Shown piece after piece: positions 7,638 to 16,022 of a stretch of 64,000 nt of DNA. The position numbers were made by a program, and so were the translations under genes. This DNA comes from Rhizobiales bacterium Ga0077537 (GTDB lineage Bacteria > Pseudomonadota > Alphaproteobacteria > Rhizobiales > Hyphomicrobiaceae). Location: the NCBI GenBank assembly GCA_001464955.1, contig LNEM01000021.1:1-64000 (forward strand), given 5' to 3'. The notes below the pieces were generated by a model. That model worked only from the letters and a program-made list of their open reading frames with translations, was not told the DNA's origin and searched no databases. Every line of letters begins with the position of its first letter. Positions within the stretch are counted from its first letter, which is position 1.

Positions 7638-8675
7638 ATGTCGACCTTCGAGCGCTACCTGACCGTCTGGGTTGCACTCTGCATCGCCATCGGCATCGCG
7701 CTCGGCTGGGTGATGCCGGGCGTCTTCCAGGCCATCGGCTCCGCTGAGGTTGCCAAGGTCAACCTGCCGGTTGCGCTACTGGTCTGGCTGATGATCATTC
7801 CAATGCTGGTTCGGATCGACCCGGGCGCGCTCAGCGGCGTCACGCAACATTGGCGCGGGATCAGCGTGACGCTGATCGCCAATTGGCTGGTCAAGCCGTT
7901 CACAATGGCCTTGCTCGGGTGGCTGTTCATTGGCTGGCTGTTTCGCCCCTTCCTCCCGGCCGATCAGATCGACAGCTACATCGCCGGCTTGATCCTGCTT
8001 GGAGCCGCTCCTTGCACAGCCATGGTGTTCGTCTGGTCGAACCTGACCAAGGGGGAGCCTCACTTCACTTTGAGCCAAGTGGCCCTCAACGACTTGATCA
8101 TGGTCTTCGCTTTCGCACCGATCGTGGCACTTCTGCTTGGGCTTTCGGCGATCATCGTCCCTTGGGACACGCTTTTGCTCTCAGTCGGTCTCTATATCGT
8201 TGTGCCCGTTATTCTCGCGCAGTTCATTCGGGCGCGGACCCTCCGCAATGGAGGTCAGGCAGCCCTGGACGCGTTGCTCGCAAGGTTTCAGCCGCTGTCG
8301 ATCGTAGCCTTGCTCGCGACCCTCGTGCTGCTGTTCGCGTTCCAGGGGGAGCAGATCCTTCGGCAGCCGCTCATCATCATGATGCTCGCCGTACCGATTG
8401 CCATCCAGACGTACTTCATCTTCGGGTTCAGCTATCTCCTGAACCGTGTCAGCGGCGAGATCCACTGCATCGCTGGCCCTTCGGCGCTCATCGGAGCAAG
8501 CAACTTCTTTGAACTCGCGGTTGCGGCGGCCATCAGTCTGTTCGGCTTTTCCTCTGGGGCGGCGCTCGCGACAGTCGTCGGTGTCCTGATCGAGGTGCCG
8601 GTGATGCTGTCACTGGTCACGATCGTGAATGCCAGCAAAAGCTGGTACGAAGCGGGATCAGGGCGTCGGTCGTAG
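7638..8675 (+). CDS. acr3: ACR3-family arsenite efflux permease
   Basis: A 345-residue, ten-segment inner-membrane carrier that exports arsenite. Family signatures are the TM4 motif GAAPCTAMVFVWSNL with the essential Cys126, LNDLIMVFAFAP, and the late motif GPSALIGASNFFELAVA followed by GVLIEVPVM with its conserved Glu. Length is normal for ACR3. It is transcribed alone and divergent from arsR2, with the shared operator in between. No arsC arsenate reductase is seen in the window. Confidence 0.93.
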   Translation: MSTFERYLTVWVALCIAIGIALGWVMPGVFQAIGSAEVAKVNLPVALLVWLMIIPMLVRIDPGALSGVTQHWRGISVTLIANWLVKPFTMALLGWLFIGWLFRPFLPADQIDSYIAGLILLGAAPCTAMVFVWSNLTKGEPHFTLSQVALNDLIMVFAFAPIVALLLGLSAIIVPWDTLLLSVGLYIVVPVILAQFIRARTLRNGGQAALDALLARFQPLSIVALLATLVLLFAFQGEQILRQPLIIMMLAVPIAIQTYFIFGFSYLLNRVSGEIHCIAGPSALIGASNFFELAVAAAISLFGFSSGAALATVVGVLIEVPVMLSLVTIVNASKSWYEAGSGRRS

Positions 8676-9141
8676 GGGTGACATTAGCGCATAGATTTTG
8701 CCCACATCTGGGGCCCCACCGACTGGAGCCAAGGTACGTCTCAAGATTAACTGCCCGGCCGAAATCGGCACTTGCCCCTTCGCTTCGGACCGCAACCGGT
8801 CGGTTTCAGCCTCGAGGCTAGGATTGCTGTTCCATCCCCTGGCTCTCCTTGTCGAGGTCGCCAGCGTTAACGCTCCACTGCCAACTCGCTGACCCTGATG
8901 GTGATGCCACTGAGGAGCGCACGACGATTGGCCACGATGTTGCAATTGCTCAGGTCCGTTGTGGGTCAGCATGATGAGTGCTGATCGCCCGACGAACTCC
9001 TGCTCGACCCCGAGAAGCTGCCGAACGAGGCACTAAGCGAGAACGCCGACGCGATGCCTCCGACAGCGGACCCGCCAGCCGACAACGCGGTGCACGTCAT
9101 GACGGACGCGCTCGACGGCAGCTAATGGGATGGTGTCATCT
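8676..9141. other. Gene-free stretch between acr3 and the ptx operon
   Basis: No complete gene or terminator is seen. The stretch ends with a short protein-like relic (8985-9125, listed separately). Frames on both strands are short and overlapping. It is probably a recombination scar joining two independent cargo modules. Confidence 0.5.
8985..9125 (+). pseudogene. Possible 3' fragment of an unknown gene
   Basis: After an in-frame TGA at 8982 a 46-codon frame reads like a genuine acidic C-terminus (for example DELLLDPEKLPNEALSENAD) and ends at TAA. It has no start codon at its beginning and no ribosome site. The amino-acid mix differs from the Arg/Ser-rich shadow frames around it. I cannot assign a family. 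Confidence 0.3.
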
Positions 9142-10005
9142 TCACGGGGCTGCCTGGAGTTCCACCACCAGGCTCGATGACGGCGAGCTTGCGGGCATAT
9201 GGTCCGAGGTCACCAACCAGATGTCCTTGCAGAGCCGGGAACCCTCTATCTCGAGGCCCACCAGTTGGCCGGACGCGATCTCGTCACTCACGGCCGCCGC
9301 CAGTACGATCGACGCTCCGTGCCCCACTCGCACGGCGCGCTTCACCGCTTCGGTACTGCCATAGCCCGGCAGCGTGCGTAGTCGGTCGGCCACCGGCCCC
9401 AGCCGCTCGCGCAGAAGGGTGCCGGTTCCACTGCCCGGCTCGCCACCGAGCATCGGCTCCTCGCTCAATTCGTCGATGGCCAAGCTCGTGCGCCCAGCCC
9501 AACGGTGCCGCGGAGAGACGATGACGATGAGCGGCTCACGCGCCCAGCACGTCGCCCGATATCCCCGTCGGTTGTCCCACCATTCCATGGCCGCAAGGTC
9601 CGCCTCGCCGCGCGTCAGGCGCTCCACGACGGCCGGATTGGAGCCGATCCACATCTCGATCTCGATCCCCGTCTTCTTGCGGAAGGCAGCCAGCGGCTGC
9701 TGCAGGAGATAGGTGCCGACATTGCTCGATGCGGCGAGGCGAATGATCGGCGAGGCGATCAACTCGCGCGCCCGCAGTGCCGTGCCGACGAGTGCGCGGG
9801 CGTAGGGCAGGAAGCGCTCACCCTGAGCGGTGGCGCAGGTCGCGCCTCGGCTGCGGATCACCAGCGGTGCAGCGAGATCGGCCTCGAGTTGGTCGACATG
9901 CTCGACGACCGTCGATGGAGAGAGCGCGAGGGCCTTCGCGGCCGCGCGCACCCCCTTCTCGTCGATGACGGCAAGATAAGTGCGAACATGAATGAGGTTG
10001 AGCAT
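9142..10005 (-). CDS. ptxE: LysR-type regulator of phosphite oxidation (PtxE)
   Basis: A 287-residue LysR-type protein: N-terminal helix-turn-helix (AAAKALALSPSTVVEHVDQL, about 17-36) and a periplasmic-binding-like effector domain from about 85. ATG at 10005 fits the LysR N-terminus MLNLIHVRTYLAVIDEKG. It lies 31 bp after ptxD as last gene of the operon, the same place as ptxE in Pseudomonas stutzeri ptxABCDE, which is the main reason for the name. It probably activates the operon, perhaps through the GTTCGAAC pair upstream of ptxA. Confidence 0.8.
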   Translation of the reverse strand: MLNLIHVRTYLAVIDEKGVRAAAKALALSPSTVVEHVDQLEADLAAPLVIRSRGATCATAQGERFLPYARALVGTALRARELIASPIIRLAASSNVGTYLLQQPLAAFRKKTGIEIEMWIGSNPAVVERLTRGEADLAAMEWWDNRRGYRATCWAREPLIVIVSPRHRWAGRTSLAIDELSEEPMLGGEPGSGTGTLLRERLGPVADRLRTLPGYGSTEAVKRAVRVGHGASIVLAAAVSDEIASGQLVGLEIEGSRLCKDIWLVTSDHMPASSPSSSLVVELQAAP

Positions 10006-10036
10006 GGTGTGTTCGATATCGCGAGTACGCCTTGCG

Positions 10037-11041
10037 TCAACGGGCGGCGGGGGCGTTGATCGCGCCGGCCGGCCGGCGTCCGCTGAGGACGTCGATGATG
10101 CTGTTTGCGGCGGACGCCTCGATCTGCCTGCGCACACTCGTCACGGCCGAGCCGATGTGCGGCGTCAGCACGGTGGAGGCCTCACTTGCGCACAGGCCCG
10201 GATCGATGATGGCTGGCCTGTCCGGGCGTGCCCAGTCCTCGCACTCGAAGACATCAGCGGCGTATCCGCCGAGATGGCCCGAGGCCAGGGCACCGGCGAC
10301 CGCCTGCTCGTTGACGAGAGAGCCGCGAGCCGGATTGACCAGCAGTGCTCCGGTCTTCATCGCGGCGAGCACGCGTGCATCGATGATATGCATGGTCGCC
10401 GCAGTGAGCGGCAGGGCCAGAACCACGAAGTCCGAATCTGCAACGACCTCAGTCAGTCCCCTGCGGGCGATACGGCCGGCGAAGCGATCCGGAAATCCTG
10501 CAGCCGAGGCATCGAATGCAGCAATCCGGCAGCCGAAGCACAAGAGCCGGTCGGCGATCGCCTGCCCGACCTTTCCGAAACCGACGATCCCCACGCTGGC
10601 GCCATCCAACCCCGTGCCATAGTAGCTGGGGCGCCAACCGCGGAACCCCGCAAAGCGAATGTCGCGGTCGGCGCGAACCATATGGCGACCCAGAGACAGC
10701 ATGAGGCCGATCGCCAGTTCCGCCGTCGGGACCGTAAGCAGATCCTCGCAGATCGTCACCCAGACGCCGCGCTCGCTTGCCGCTGCCACGTCGATATTGT
10801 CGTAGCCCTTGAGCGCCGCGCCGATGACGCGCAGCCGCGGGCAGACGTCCAGAAGCCCGGCATCGATCCGGTCGGTCATGAAGGCCATGATGCCGGAAGC
10901 TCCGCGGCAGTGCGCGTGCAACACGCTTTCCGGCCATGGCTCGGGCTTGTCATTGGCGACGACAAGCGCGATGCCATCGAACAGCGCGCGTGTCTCCGGA
11001 AACGTCGCATTCGTCAGCACGACGATCGGTAATTGGGACAT
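10037..11041 (-). CDS. ptxD: Phosphite (phosphonate) dehydrogenase PtxD
   Basis: A 334-residue D-2-hydroxyacid-dehydrogenase-fold enzyme that oxidises phosphite to phosphate with NAD. PtxD-specific segments are present: IMAFMTDRID, AALKGYDNID, DLLTVPTAELAIGL, YYGTGLD and GGYAADVFECEDWARPDRP. By alignment from memory with the P. stutzeri enzyme, Lys78, Met55, Arg239, Glu268 and His295 match the catalytic and substrate residues. The Rossmann motif is GIVGFGKVG, and Asp177 at the end of strand two indicates NAD preference. It is fourth in a complete ptx operon, which separates it from generic hydroxyacid dehydrogenases. Confidence 0.93.
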   Translation of the reverse strand: MSQLPIVVLTNATFPETRALFDGIALVVANDKPEPWPESVLHAHCRGASGIMAFMTDRIDAGLLDVCPRLRVIGAALKGYDNIDVAAASERGVWVTICEDLLTVPTAELAIGLMLSLGRHMVRADRDIRFAGFRGWRPSYYGTGLDGASVGIVGFGKVGQAIADRLLCFGCRIAAFDASAAGFPDRFAGRIARRGLTEVVADSDFVVLALPLTAATMHIIDARVLAAMKTGALLVNPARGSLVNEQAVAGALASGHLGGYAADVFECEDWARPDRPAIIDPGLCASEASTVLTPHIGSAVTSVRRQIEASAANSIIDVLSGRRPAGAINAPAAR

Positions 11042-11065
11042 TGTCTCTGATCGACTCCGGATTTC

Positions 11066-11869
11066 TTATTTCAGAGATTTTCTCAAGAATGCGCCAATGC
11101 TGTCGACAACGACGACGCACGCCAGAATGGACAACAGGATCGCCGAGACCTGATCGTAGTTGAGCAGGCGCAGGGCCGCCATCAGCTCGAAGCCGATGCC
11201 GCCCGCGCCGACGATGCCGAGAACCGCCGAGGCGCGAAAGTGATACTCCCAACGGTAGATCGTGACATCGGTGAGCTGCGGCAGAACCTGCGGCAGGACC
11301 GCGTGCAGAATGACCTGCATGTCACTGGCGCCGGCGGCGCGTGCTGCCTCCAGGGGCTTCGGATCGACGTGCTCGATCGCCTCGGCGTAGAACTTTCCGA
11401 CCATCCCGACTGAATGAAGCGAGAGAGCGAGAACGCCGGGAAGCGCGCCAAATCCCACCGCTGCCACGAAGAGAACGCCGAGGATGAGTTCGGGAACAGA
11501 TCGCAGGAAGGCCAGCAAGGTGCGCAGGACGAAATAGACAGCCGGGTGCGGGCTGGTATTCGGCGCCGCCAGAATGGCGAGCGGCAGGGAAATGACGACG
11601 GCCAGGGCTGTGCCGGCGATCGACATCGCCAGAGTGTCAGCCAGCGGCCTCAGCCAGGTTTGCCAGCGCGAAAAGTCCGGCGGCACCATCTCCGAGGCGA
11701 GCTGGCTGATCGCGGGGCCACTTTCGGCAAACCGTTGCGCGTCGAAGAAACCGGTGGCCCACAAGGAGAAGAGGCAGGCCAGTACGATCAGGGACACGAG
11801 TGCCGCTCCGCGCATGGCGGAGCGGCGTTCGTCGGCCAGGATCGCGTCGAAAGCACGCGATGGCGTCAT
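11066..11869 (-). CDS. ptxC: Phosphite/phosphonate ABC transporter permease PtxC
   Basis: A 267-residue PhnE-type inner-membrane permease. Six hydrophobic segments are visible, with the ABC EAA loop EAARAAGASDMQVILHAVLP contacting the ATPase. The C-terminal segment GIVGAGGIGFELMAALRLLN is typical of phosphonate/phosphite permeases. It starts 11 bp after ptxB and is followed 24 bp later by ptxD. Confidence 0.88.
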   Translation of the reverse strand: MTPSRAFDAILADERRSAMRGAALVSLIVLACLFSLWATGFFDAQRFAESGPAISQLASEMVPPDFSRWQTWLRPLADTLAMSIAGTALAVVISLPLAILAAPNTSPHPAVYFVLRTLLAFLRSVPELILGVLFVAAVGFGALPGVLALSLHSVGMVGKFYAEAIEHVDPKPLEAARAAGASDMQVILHAVLPQVLPQLTDVTIYRWEYHFRASAVLGIVGAGGIGFELMAALRLLNYDQVSAILLSILACVVVVDSIGAFLRKSLK

Positions 11870-11880
11870 CGGAATGATCC

Positions 11881-12747
11881 TCAGAGCTTGGCGATGTCGA
11901 GCTTGAGCGTCGTCGCCATGTCGCGGAGGACGTCGTAGTCCTTGTCCGTCGCGGGCGCGAGCCTATCAACGCGGAAGAGCTTCAGGATGACGGGGTCGTC
12001 GAGTTCGAGAAATGCCTTCTTGATGGCATCCTTCAGGCTCGGCGCCAGATAGCCCTGCAGCGTCATCGGGTAGTTCGGGATCGGAGCGGAGAGGGCGATC
12101 TCTTTGATCTTCGACGCGTCGAGCCTGCCGTCCTGCACCAGCACGCGGAAGATCGATTCCGACAGCGCGCCGGCCGGGACCTGACCTGCGGCGACGGCGC
12201 GAGCGACAGCGTCGTGCTTGCCGAGATGGACGACCTTGTAGTCGACGTCGCCGATCAGGCCCTTCTTGGCGAGGAGCGTGCGCGGAGCGAGATGGCTCGA
12301 GGTCGACGCCTGATCGCCGAAGGCGAACGGCTTGCCCTTGATGTCCTCGATCGATTTCACGGGGCCAGCGGCATTGGCGATGAGGATCGAATTGTAATAG
12401 GGCTTGCCCTTCTCGACGCCCACAGCGAAGGGCTCGATCTCGGTCGCCTTGGATTTTGCCAGCACGTAGGAGAATGGGCCGAAGTAGGCGACCTCGATAC
12501 GACCGAAGCGCATGGCTTCGATCATCGAGGAATAGTCGGTTGTGACAATAAGATCGATTTCCTTTTTCAGGGTCTTCTCGAGATAGGCCTTCAGAGGCTG
12601 CGCATTCTGGATGATCGTCGAGGCATTTTCATCGGGTAGCAGCGCGATGCGCAGCTTGGCCGGGTTGGTCTTGTCGGCGATCGCCGGACCGGCAGTCGCC
12701 ACAAGGCCGGCCGCAAGCGCGACCGCCAGGAAACTACGACGCTTCAT
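11881..12747 (-). CDS. ptxB: Phosphite/phosphonate ABC transporter binding protein PtxB
   Basis: A 288-residue periplasmic PhnD/PtxB-family binding protein with a cleavable signal peptide (FLAVALAAGLVATAGPAIA). Family features are IALLPDENASTIIQNAQPLK near the mature N-terminus and VAYFGPFSYVLA, the segment that helps bind the phosphorus oxyanion. It sits between ptxA and ptxC, and pairing with ptxD indicates phosphite as main ligand. No C-P lyase genes are near, which argues against general phosphonate use. Confidence 0.88.
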   Translation of the reverse strand: MKRRSFLAVALAAGLVATAGPAIADKTNPAKLRIALLPDENASTIIQNAQPLKAYLEKTLKKEIDLIVTTDYSSMIEAMRFGRIEVAYFGPFSYVLAKSKATEIEPFAVGVEKGKPYYNSILIANAAGPVKSIEDIKGKPFAFGDQASTSSHLAPRTLLAKKGLIGDVDYKVVHLGKHDAVARAVAAGQVPAGALSESIFRVLVQDGRLDASKIKEIALSAPIPNYPMTLQGYLAPSLKDAIKKAFLELDDPVILKLFRVDRLAPATDKDYDVLRDMATTLKLDIAKL

Positions 12748-12777
12748 GGTTACATCTCTCGCTCTGGTTTCTGGGTC

Positions 12778-13539
12778 CTACTCGGCGGCTTCCAGCAGTG
12801 CTGGCGAGCTGACCTTGTAGATCTTGTCGAGGACGCTCGACCCCAGGTCGGAAGGCGCGCCATCGAATGCGATTTGGCCGTGAGCTAGGCCGATGATCCG
12901 GTCCGCGAATTTCCGCGCGAGGTCCAGCTGGTGCAGGCTGACGATCGTCGTGATGCCGTCCTCGCGACAGATGCGGTGCAGGTCGCCGAGCACTTTTACC
13001 GCCGTCTCCGGATCGAGGCTCGCGACCGGCTCGTCAGCCAGGATGATCTCGGGGCGCTGCGCAATGGCTCGGGCGATGCCGACACGCTGCTGCTGACCAC
13101 CGGACAGTTGATCGGCGCGGTGCAGGGCACGCTCGGCAAGCCCCACGCGGGCCAACGCCTCGAGAGCGAGAATCCGGTCGGCGCGCGCGAGAGGTAGCAG
13201 GGTGCGAAAGGTGCCATGCGCCGCCAGGCGGCCCGTCAGTACGTTTTCGAGCGCGGTCATGCGACCGATCAGGTGATGCTGCTGGAAGACCATTCCGGTC
13301 TGGCGGCGATGCTCACGAAGCGTCCGCGTGGACCGGAAGATGGAGCCGCGTCTTTCGACGAGCACATCGCCTTTCGTCGGGCGTACAAGCCCGTTCAGAC
13401 ATCGCAGCAGTGTCGACTTGCCAGCGCCGGATGTGCCGAGAAGCACGATGAACCTGCCTCTCTCGAAGCTGACGCTCGTCCGGGACAACGCTTTCACACC
13501 ATTGGCATATGTCACTTCGAGCTCGGCTACAGACAGCAT
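12778..13539 (-). CDS. ptxA: Phosphite/phosphonate ABC transporter ATPase PtxA
   Basis: A 253-residue PhnC-type ATPase: Walker A GTSGAGKSTL, Q-loop VFQQHHLIGR, signature LSGGQQQRVGIARA, Walker B IILADEPVASLDP and switch His in SLHQLDLA. ATG at 13539 is chosen over the longer frame (to 13593) because MLSVAELEVTYANG matches the family start, and a longer protein would read through the upstream palindromes. It is first in the ptxABCDE operon. Confidence 0.9.
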   Translation of the reverse strand: MLSVAELEVTYANGVKALSRTSVSFERGRFIVLLGTSGAGKSTLLRCLNGLVRPTKGDVLVERRGSIFRSTRTLREHRRQTGMVFQQHHLIGRMTALENVLTGRLAAHGTFRTLLPLARADRILALEALARVGLAERALHRADQLSGGQQQRVGIARAIAQRPEIILADEPVASLDPETAVKVLGDLHRICREDGITTIVSLHQLDLARKFADRIIGLAHGQIAFDGAPSDLGSSVLDKIYKVSSPALLEAAE

Positions 13540-13576
13540 CGTCCGATCCCCTTCGTCTTGCCAGATTGTTCGAGAG

Positions 13577-13605
13577 GTTCGAACGAGCGGCAATCATGTT
13601 CGAAC
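13577..13605. promoter_or_regulatory. Paired palindromes upstream of ptxA, candidate operator
   Basis: The perfect palindrome GTTCGAAC occurs at 13577-13584 and again at 13598-13605. Centres are 21 bp apart, two helical turns, so both face the same side of the DNA. They lie about 38 and 59 bp upstream of the ptxA ATG. A dimer pair of PtxE, or a phosphate-responsive factor, could bind; which one is inferred. Confidence 0.55.
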
Positions 13606-14228
13606 CGCTGCTTAGCAACTCCACGTGTCCCGTACATGACAGCTGTTGCTTGTTCGCGGTGCTGTGCGCTGCAGGCGCAACGCCCCACGGGTCACTCCTG
13701 CGCTGCATCGTCGTTGCGATGTGGTTGCGTGACCTGGCTGCTTGACCGATCAGCCGTGCAGCTCAAGGCTCACGCCACCACGCCCGCGCAGCCGGTGAAT
13801 GCCGACATCTGATCCTCTGACATGAGGCCCCCGAAACCGGACACACTCGGCGGCGCCTGCTGCGCCGCCAATTGTTGTGCCCTCGATGGCAGCTTGTGGG
13901 ATGGCGCGCAGGTCGACGGGCTCGCACCTGCAAGCCAAGCCGGCCAAGGTTGGCGGCTGCGGCAGACCGTCCGCCTGCGGGCAGGCTGGTGCGCCGGACG
14001 GCGACGCGATACCCTCAAGAGGTGCCGATGAGAATGAAAGCGGATTGGGCCACTTGCAGTCATCGTTCGAGTTGCCTCTGGTCCGTCACCATGTGAGCCA
14101 CTAGGCTGGTCCAGAGGGTAGATTAGGGACTGGTCCATGCAGAAGGCGGTGCTTGGTGCTCAGAGGTGATGGGCTGTTGTCGCGACTGGCACGTGATATG
14201 AGTTCTTACTAGGGATATGGAGGTCGCC
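13606..14228. other. Gene-free stretch upstream of the ptx operon
   Basis: Beyond the ptx promoter I find no recognisable gene. A GC-rich hairpin (GGCGGCGC at 13849-13856, GCGCCGCC at 13862-13869) lacks a following T run, so it is not a convincing terminator. Short overlapping frames look like shadows or decayed genes. Confidence 0.5.
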
Positions 14229-14450
14229 ATGGCTCTTTGGCTCTTCATCGGAGTTGTGTTCGCAGCCGTTTTTCTGTTGGCGCTCTGGCGTGGCCGCCGC
14301 ACCACGTCAACGCGTGACAATCAGATCGCTGCCCCTAACGAACATAGACGGGCGGCGGATGTCTCGGCAGCAGACGCAGCGCGTGCCGCAGACGCACGAA
14401 TAGCGCCCAGCCCGGGCGGGTTCGGTAGAAAAGTGCACCGTGGTTGGTGA
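14229..14450 (+). CDS. Small single-pass membrane protein, unknown
   Basis: A 73-residue frame with a strong GGAGG ribosome site (14219-14223) five bases before the ATG. The N-terminus is one clear membrane segment (ALWLFIGVVFAAVFLLALW) followed by RGRR, predicting an N-out/C-in anchor. The rest is a short Ala/Arg/Asp-rich cytoplasmic tail. I do not recognise a family. Neighbours on both sides are mobile-DNA or regulatory stretches. Confidence 0.5.
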   Translation: MALWLFIGVVFAAVFLLALWRGRRTTSTRDNQIAAPNEHRRAADVSAADAARAADARIAPSPGGFGRKVHRGW

Positions 14451-14735
14451 TTGTCGGCTCAGGTCGATTTCCGAGTTGGGTCAACAGGAGCCAGTCCGGT
14501 CGCTTCCAGTTCGGCAGAACGAGCCTTATCGGCGGACATCTTCGGCGAGCACCGCCAGCACGTCAACGCCGGTTCAGCCGATTACAGCTCCTGTATAGCA
14601 GCGACCTTGCGAGGTGCATCATCAGAACAGTTAAGATCGGCAGCGAGTGGCCCCGTTGAGCCCTTCGGCCAGCGTCAGCTCGTGAAGTTGCACCCGCCTC
14701 GACCATTAGACTGCTGTCGAGGAGCAGGACCGCAA

Positions 14736-14960
14736 CTAGACCACGTCCCCCGATGCACCTCGGTGGTCGCCCGGCACGGTCACTGCAATCTTGATCGGCT
14801 CGGCCGTTGGCAGCGTTACCTTGATGGCCACCGCGCGCCGGAAAAGGCCACTCGATATCTGCTCCAGGAGCTGCGCTGCCTCGTCGGCCTCGACGTGGGC
14901 GGCGACGTTGCCCTCCTCGTCCCAGACCACGTGTATCGTCGCCTCGATGGTGCCCGTCAT
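14736..14960 (-). CDS. Small protein co-encoded with the serine recombinase
   Basis: A 74-residue, mildly acidic protein with alternating beta-like segments (TIEATIHVVWDEEGNVAAHV and AVAIKVTLP). No known domain is recognised. Its ATG overlaps the recombinase stop as ATGA, so the two are translationally coupled. It could be a recombination accessory or an unrelated passenger. Confidence 0.6.
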   Translation of the reverse strand: MTGTIEATIHVVWDEEGNVAAHVEADEAAQLLEQISSGLFRRAVAIKVTLPTAEPIKIAVTVPGDHRGASGDVV

Positions 14961-15550
14961 GCCTCCATCCTCCCTGCCCCCGACTGCAACTTCGTGTCGA
15001 TTCCAGCGTGCTCCATGACACGGTAGACGCTCGACCGCGATATGCCGAGCCGGCGGGTGATCTCTTGCGCGCCGATGTGCTGGCGCAGCAAAGCCTCGAT
15101 CTCAGGTGCCTTCGAGCGCGCGGTCGGCGCCCGCCCCTTGTATTTCTTCTCGGCCTTCGCCTTCGCGATGCCCTCGCGCTGGCGCTCGAGCATCAAGGTA
15201 CGCTCGAACTGGGCGATGCCGCCGAGGATCGTCAACATCAACTCGCCGGTGGCAGTCGCCGTGTCGATGTTCATGTCTAGAATGCGCAAGGCAACGCCCT
15301 TGGTCTTCAGCCGATCGACAATGGCCATCAGGTCCCGGACGCTGCGGGCGAGCCGGTCGAGCTTCGTGACCGTGACAGTGTCGCCCTCCCTCGCGAAATC
15401 GATCATGGCTTCGAGTTGCAGGCGAGGCGCGACGCTGGACACCTGCTCCCGGAAGATTTTCTCGACGCTGGCCGCCTTCAGGTCGCGCTCCTGTGCCTCC
15501 AGCCCGGCGACCTGCTCGATGTTGGAAGTTCTAGCGTATCCAATGCGCAT
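14957..15550 (-). CDS. Serine recombinase (resolvase/invertase family)
   Basis: A 197-residue resolvase. The catalytic Ser is in the N-terminal RIGYARTSNIEQ; the EGDTVTVTKLDRLARSVRDL and ATGELMLTILGGIAQFER segments are conserved catalytic-domain motifs. A long helix and a C-terminal helix-turn-helix (QEITRRLGISRSSVYRVMEH) follow. Length is normal for Tn3/Hin-type enzymes. The start at MRIGYARTS is the family norm; the frame extends to 15589 with other possible ATGs. No partner transposase is intact nearby, so the enzyme may be a relic of a lost transposon or an island resolvase. Confidence 0.88.
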   Translation of the reverse strand: MRIGYARTSNIEQVAGLEAQERDLKAASVEKIFREQVSSVAPRLQLEAMIDFAREGDTVTVTKLDRLARSVRDLMAIVDRLKTKGVALRILDMNIDTATATGELMLTILGGIAQFERTLMLERQREGIAKAKAEKKYKGRAPTARSKAPEIEALLRQHIGAQEITRRLGISRSSVYRVMEHAGIDTKLQSGAGRMEA

Positions 15551-15637
15551 GGCAGGATGTCCCATGGAGCATAAGATATCACGGATCATGCTGTCGCAAA
15601 GGACGAGAGGGACTTATGTGGGACGCCTGTCGAGGTA

Positions 15638-15800
15638 GGCGCGGAGTCCCAGTGGGGCAACGTCTATCGGACGCGCGACGCCGCCCGGGCCGACGTGTTC
15701 GACGACATCGAGCGGTTCTATGATCCCCGTCGCAGGCACTCCACGCTCGGCTATGTGCGAGTGGTTGCCTTCGAGGAACGACCGCGATTAGCTCGACGCA
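15638..15800 (+). pseudogene. C-terminal fragment of an IS3-family transposase (OrfB)
   Basis: A frame containing RDAARADVFDDIERFYDPRR and then RHSTLGY matches the C-terminal end of the IS3-group DDE transposase OrfB. The DDE catalytic core is missing and there is no start codon or ribosome site, so this is a dead remnant. It lies between the recombinase and the TIR operon and marks an insertion-sequence-mediated junction. Confidence 0.75.
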
Positions 15801-15942
15801 CTGTCCACGGAACCGGCAGCAGGCCCCACCAGCGAACGGTACCAGCGGCAGACGGCCGAACACCGCGTGCCCGGCACGCTGACGCGCAAGCAACACCCAA
15901 GAGCAGGCAGTGACGCTCGGTCCCCTTGGGCCGGTTGCTTTC

Positions 15943-15983
15943 AAGGAGGGACAATGACTAGTTTAGCTGACCATCCACGGTAG
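15943..15983 (+). promoter_or_regulatory. Strong ribosome site and 9-codon ORF ahead of the TIR operon
   Basis: AAGGAGGG (15943-15950) is followed by ATG at 15954 opening MTSLADHPR and then TAG at 15981. The same frame then runs open, without another stop, into the TIR gene ATG at 16023. This may be a leader peptide coupled to the operon, or the original gene start broken by an amber codon. Confidence 0.45.
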
Positions 15984-16022
15984 CGGCAGCAGGCCGATAT
16001 TTTCGATCAGGCAACAGGCAAA

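Noticed and set aside
10037-13539. General phosphonate (phn) uptake with a glycerate-type dehydrogenase
   Set aside because: The dehydrogenase has PtxD-specific motifs and the order matches ptxABCDE; no C-P lyase genes occur.
13849-13869. GC-rich hairpin as terminator
   Set aside because: Good stem but no T run and no gene ending beside it.
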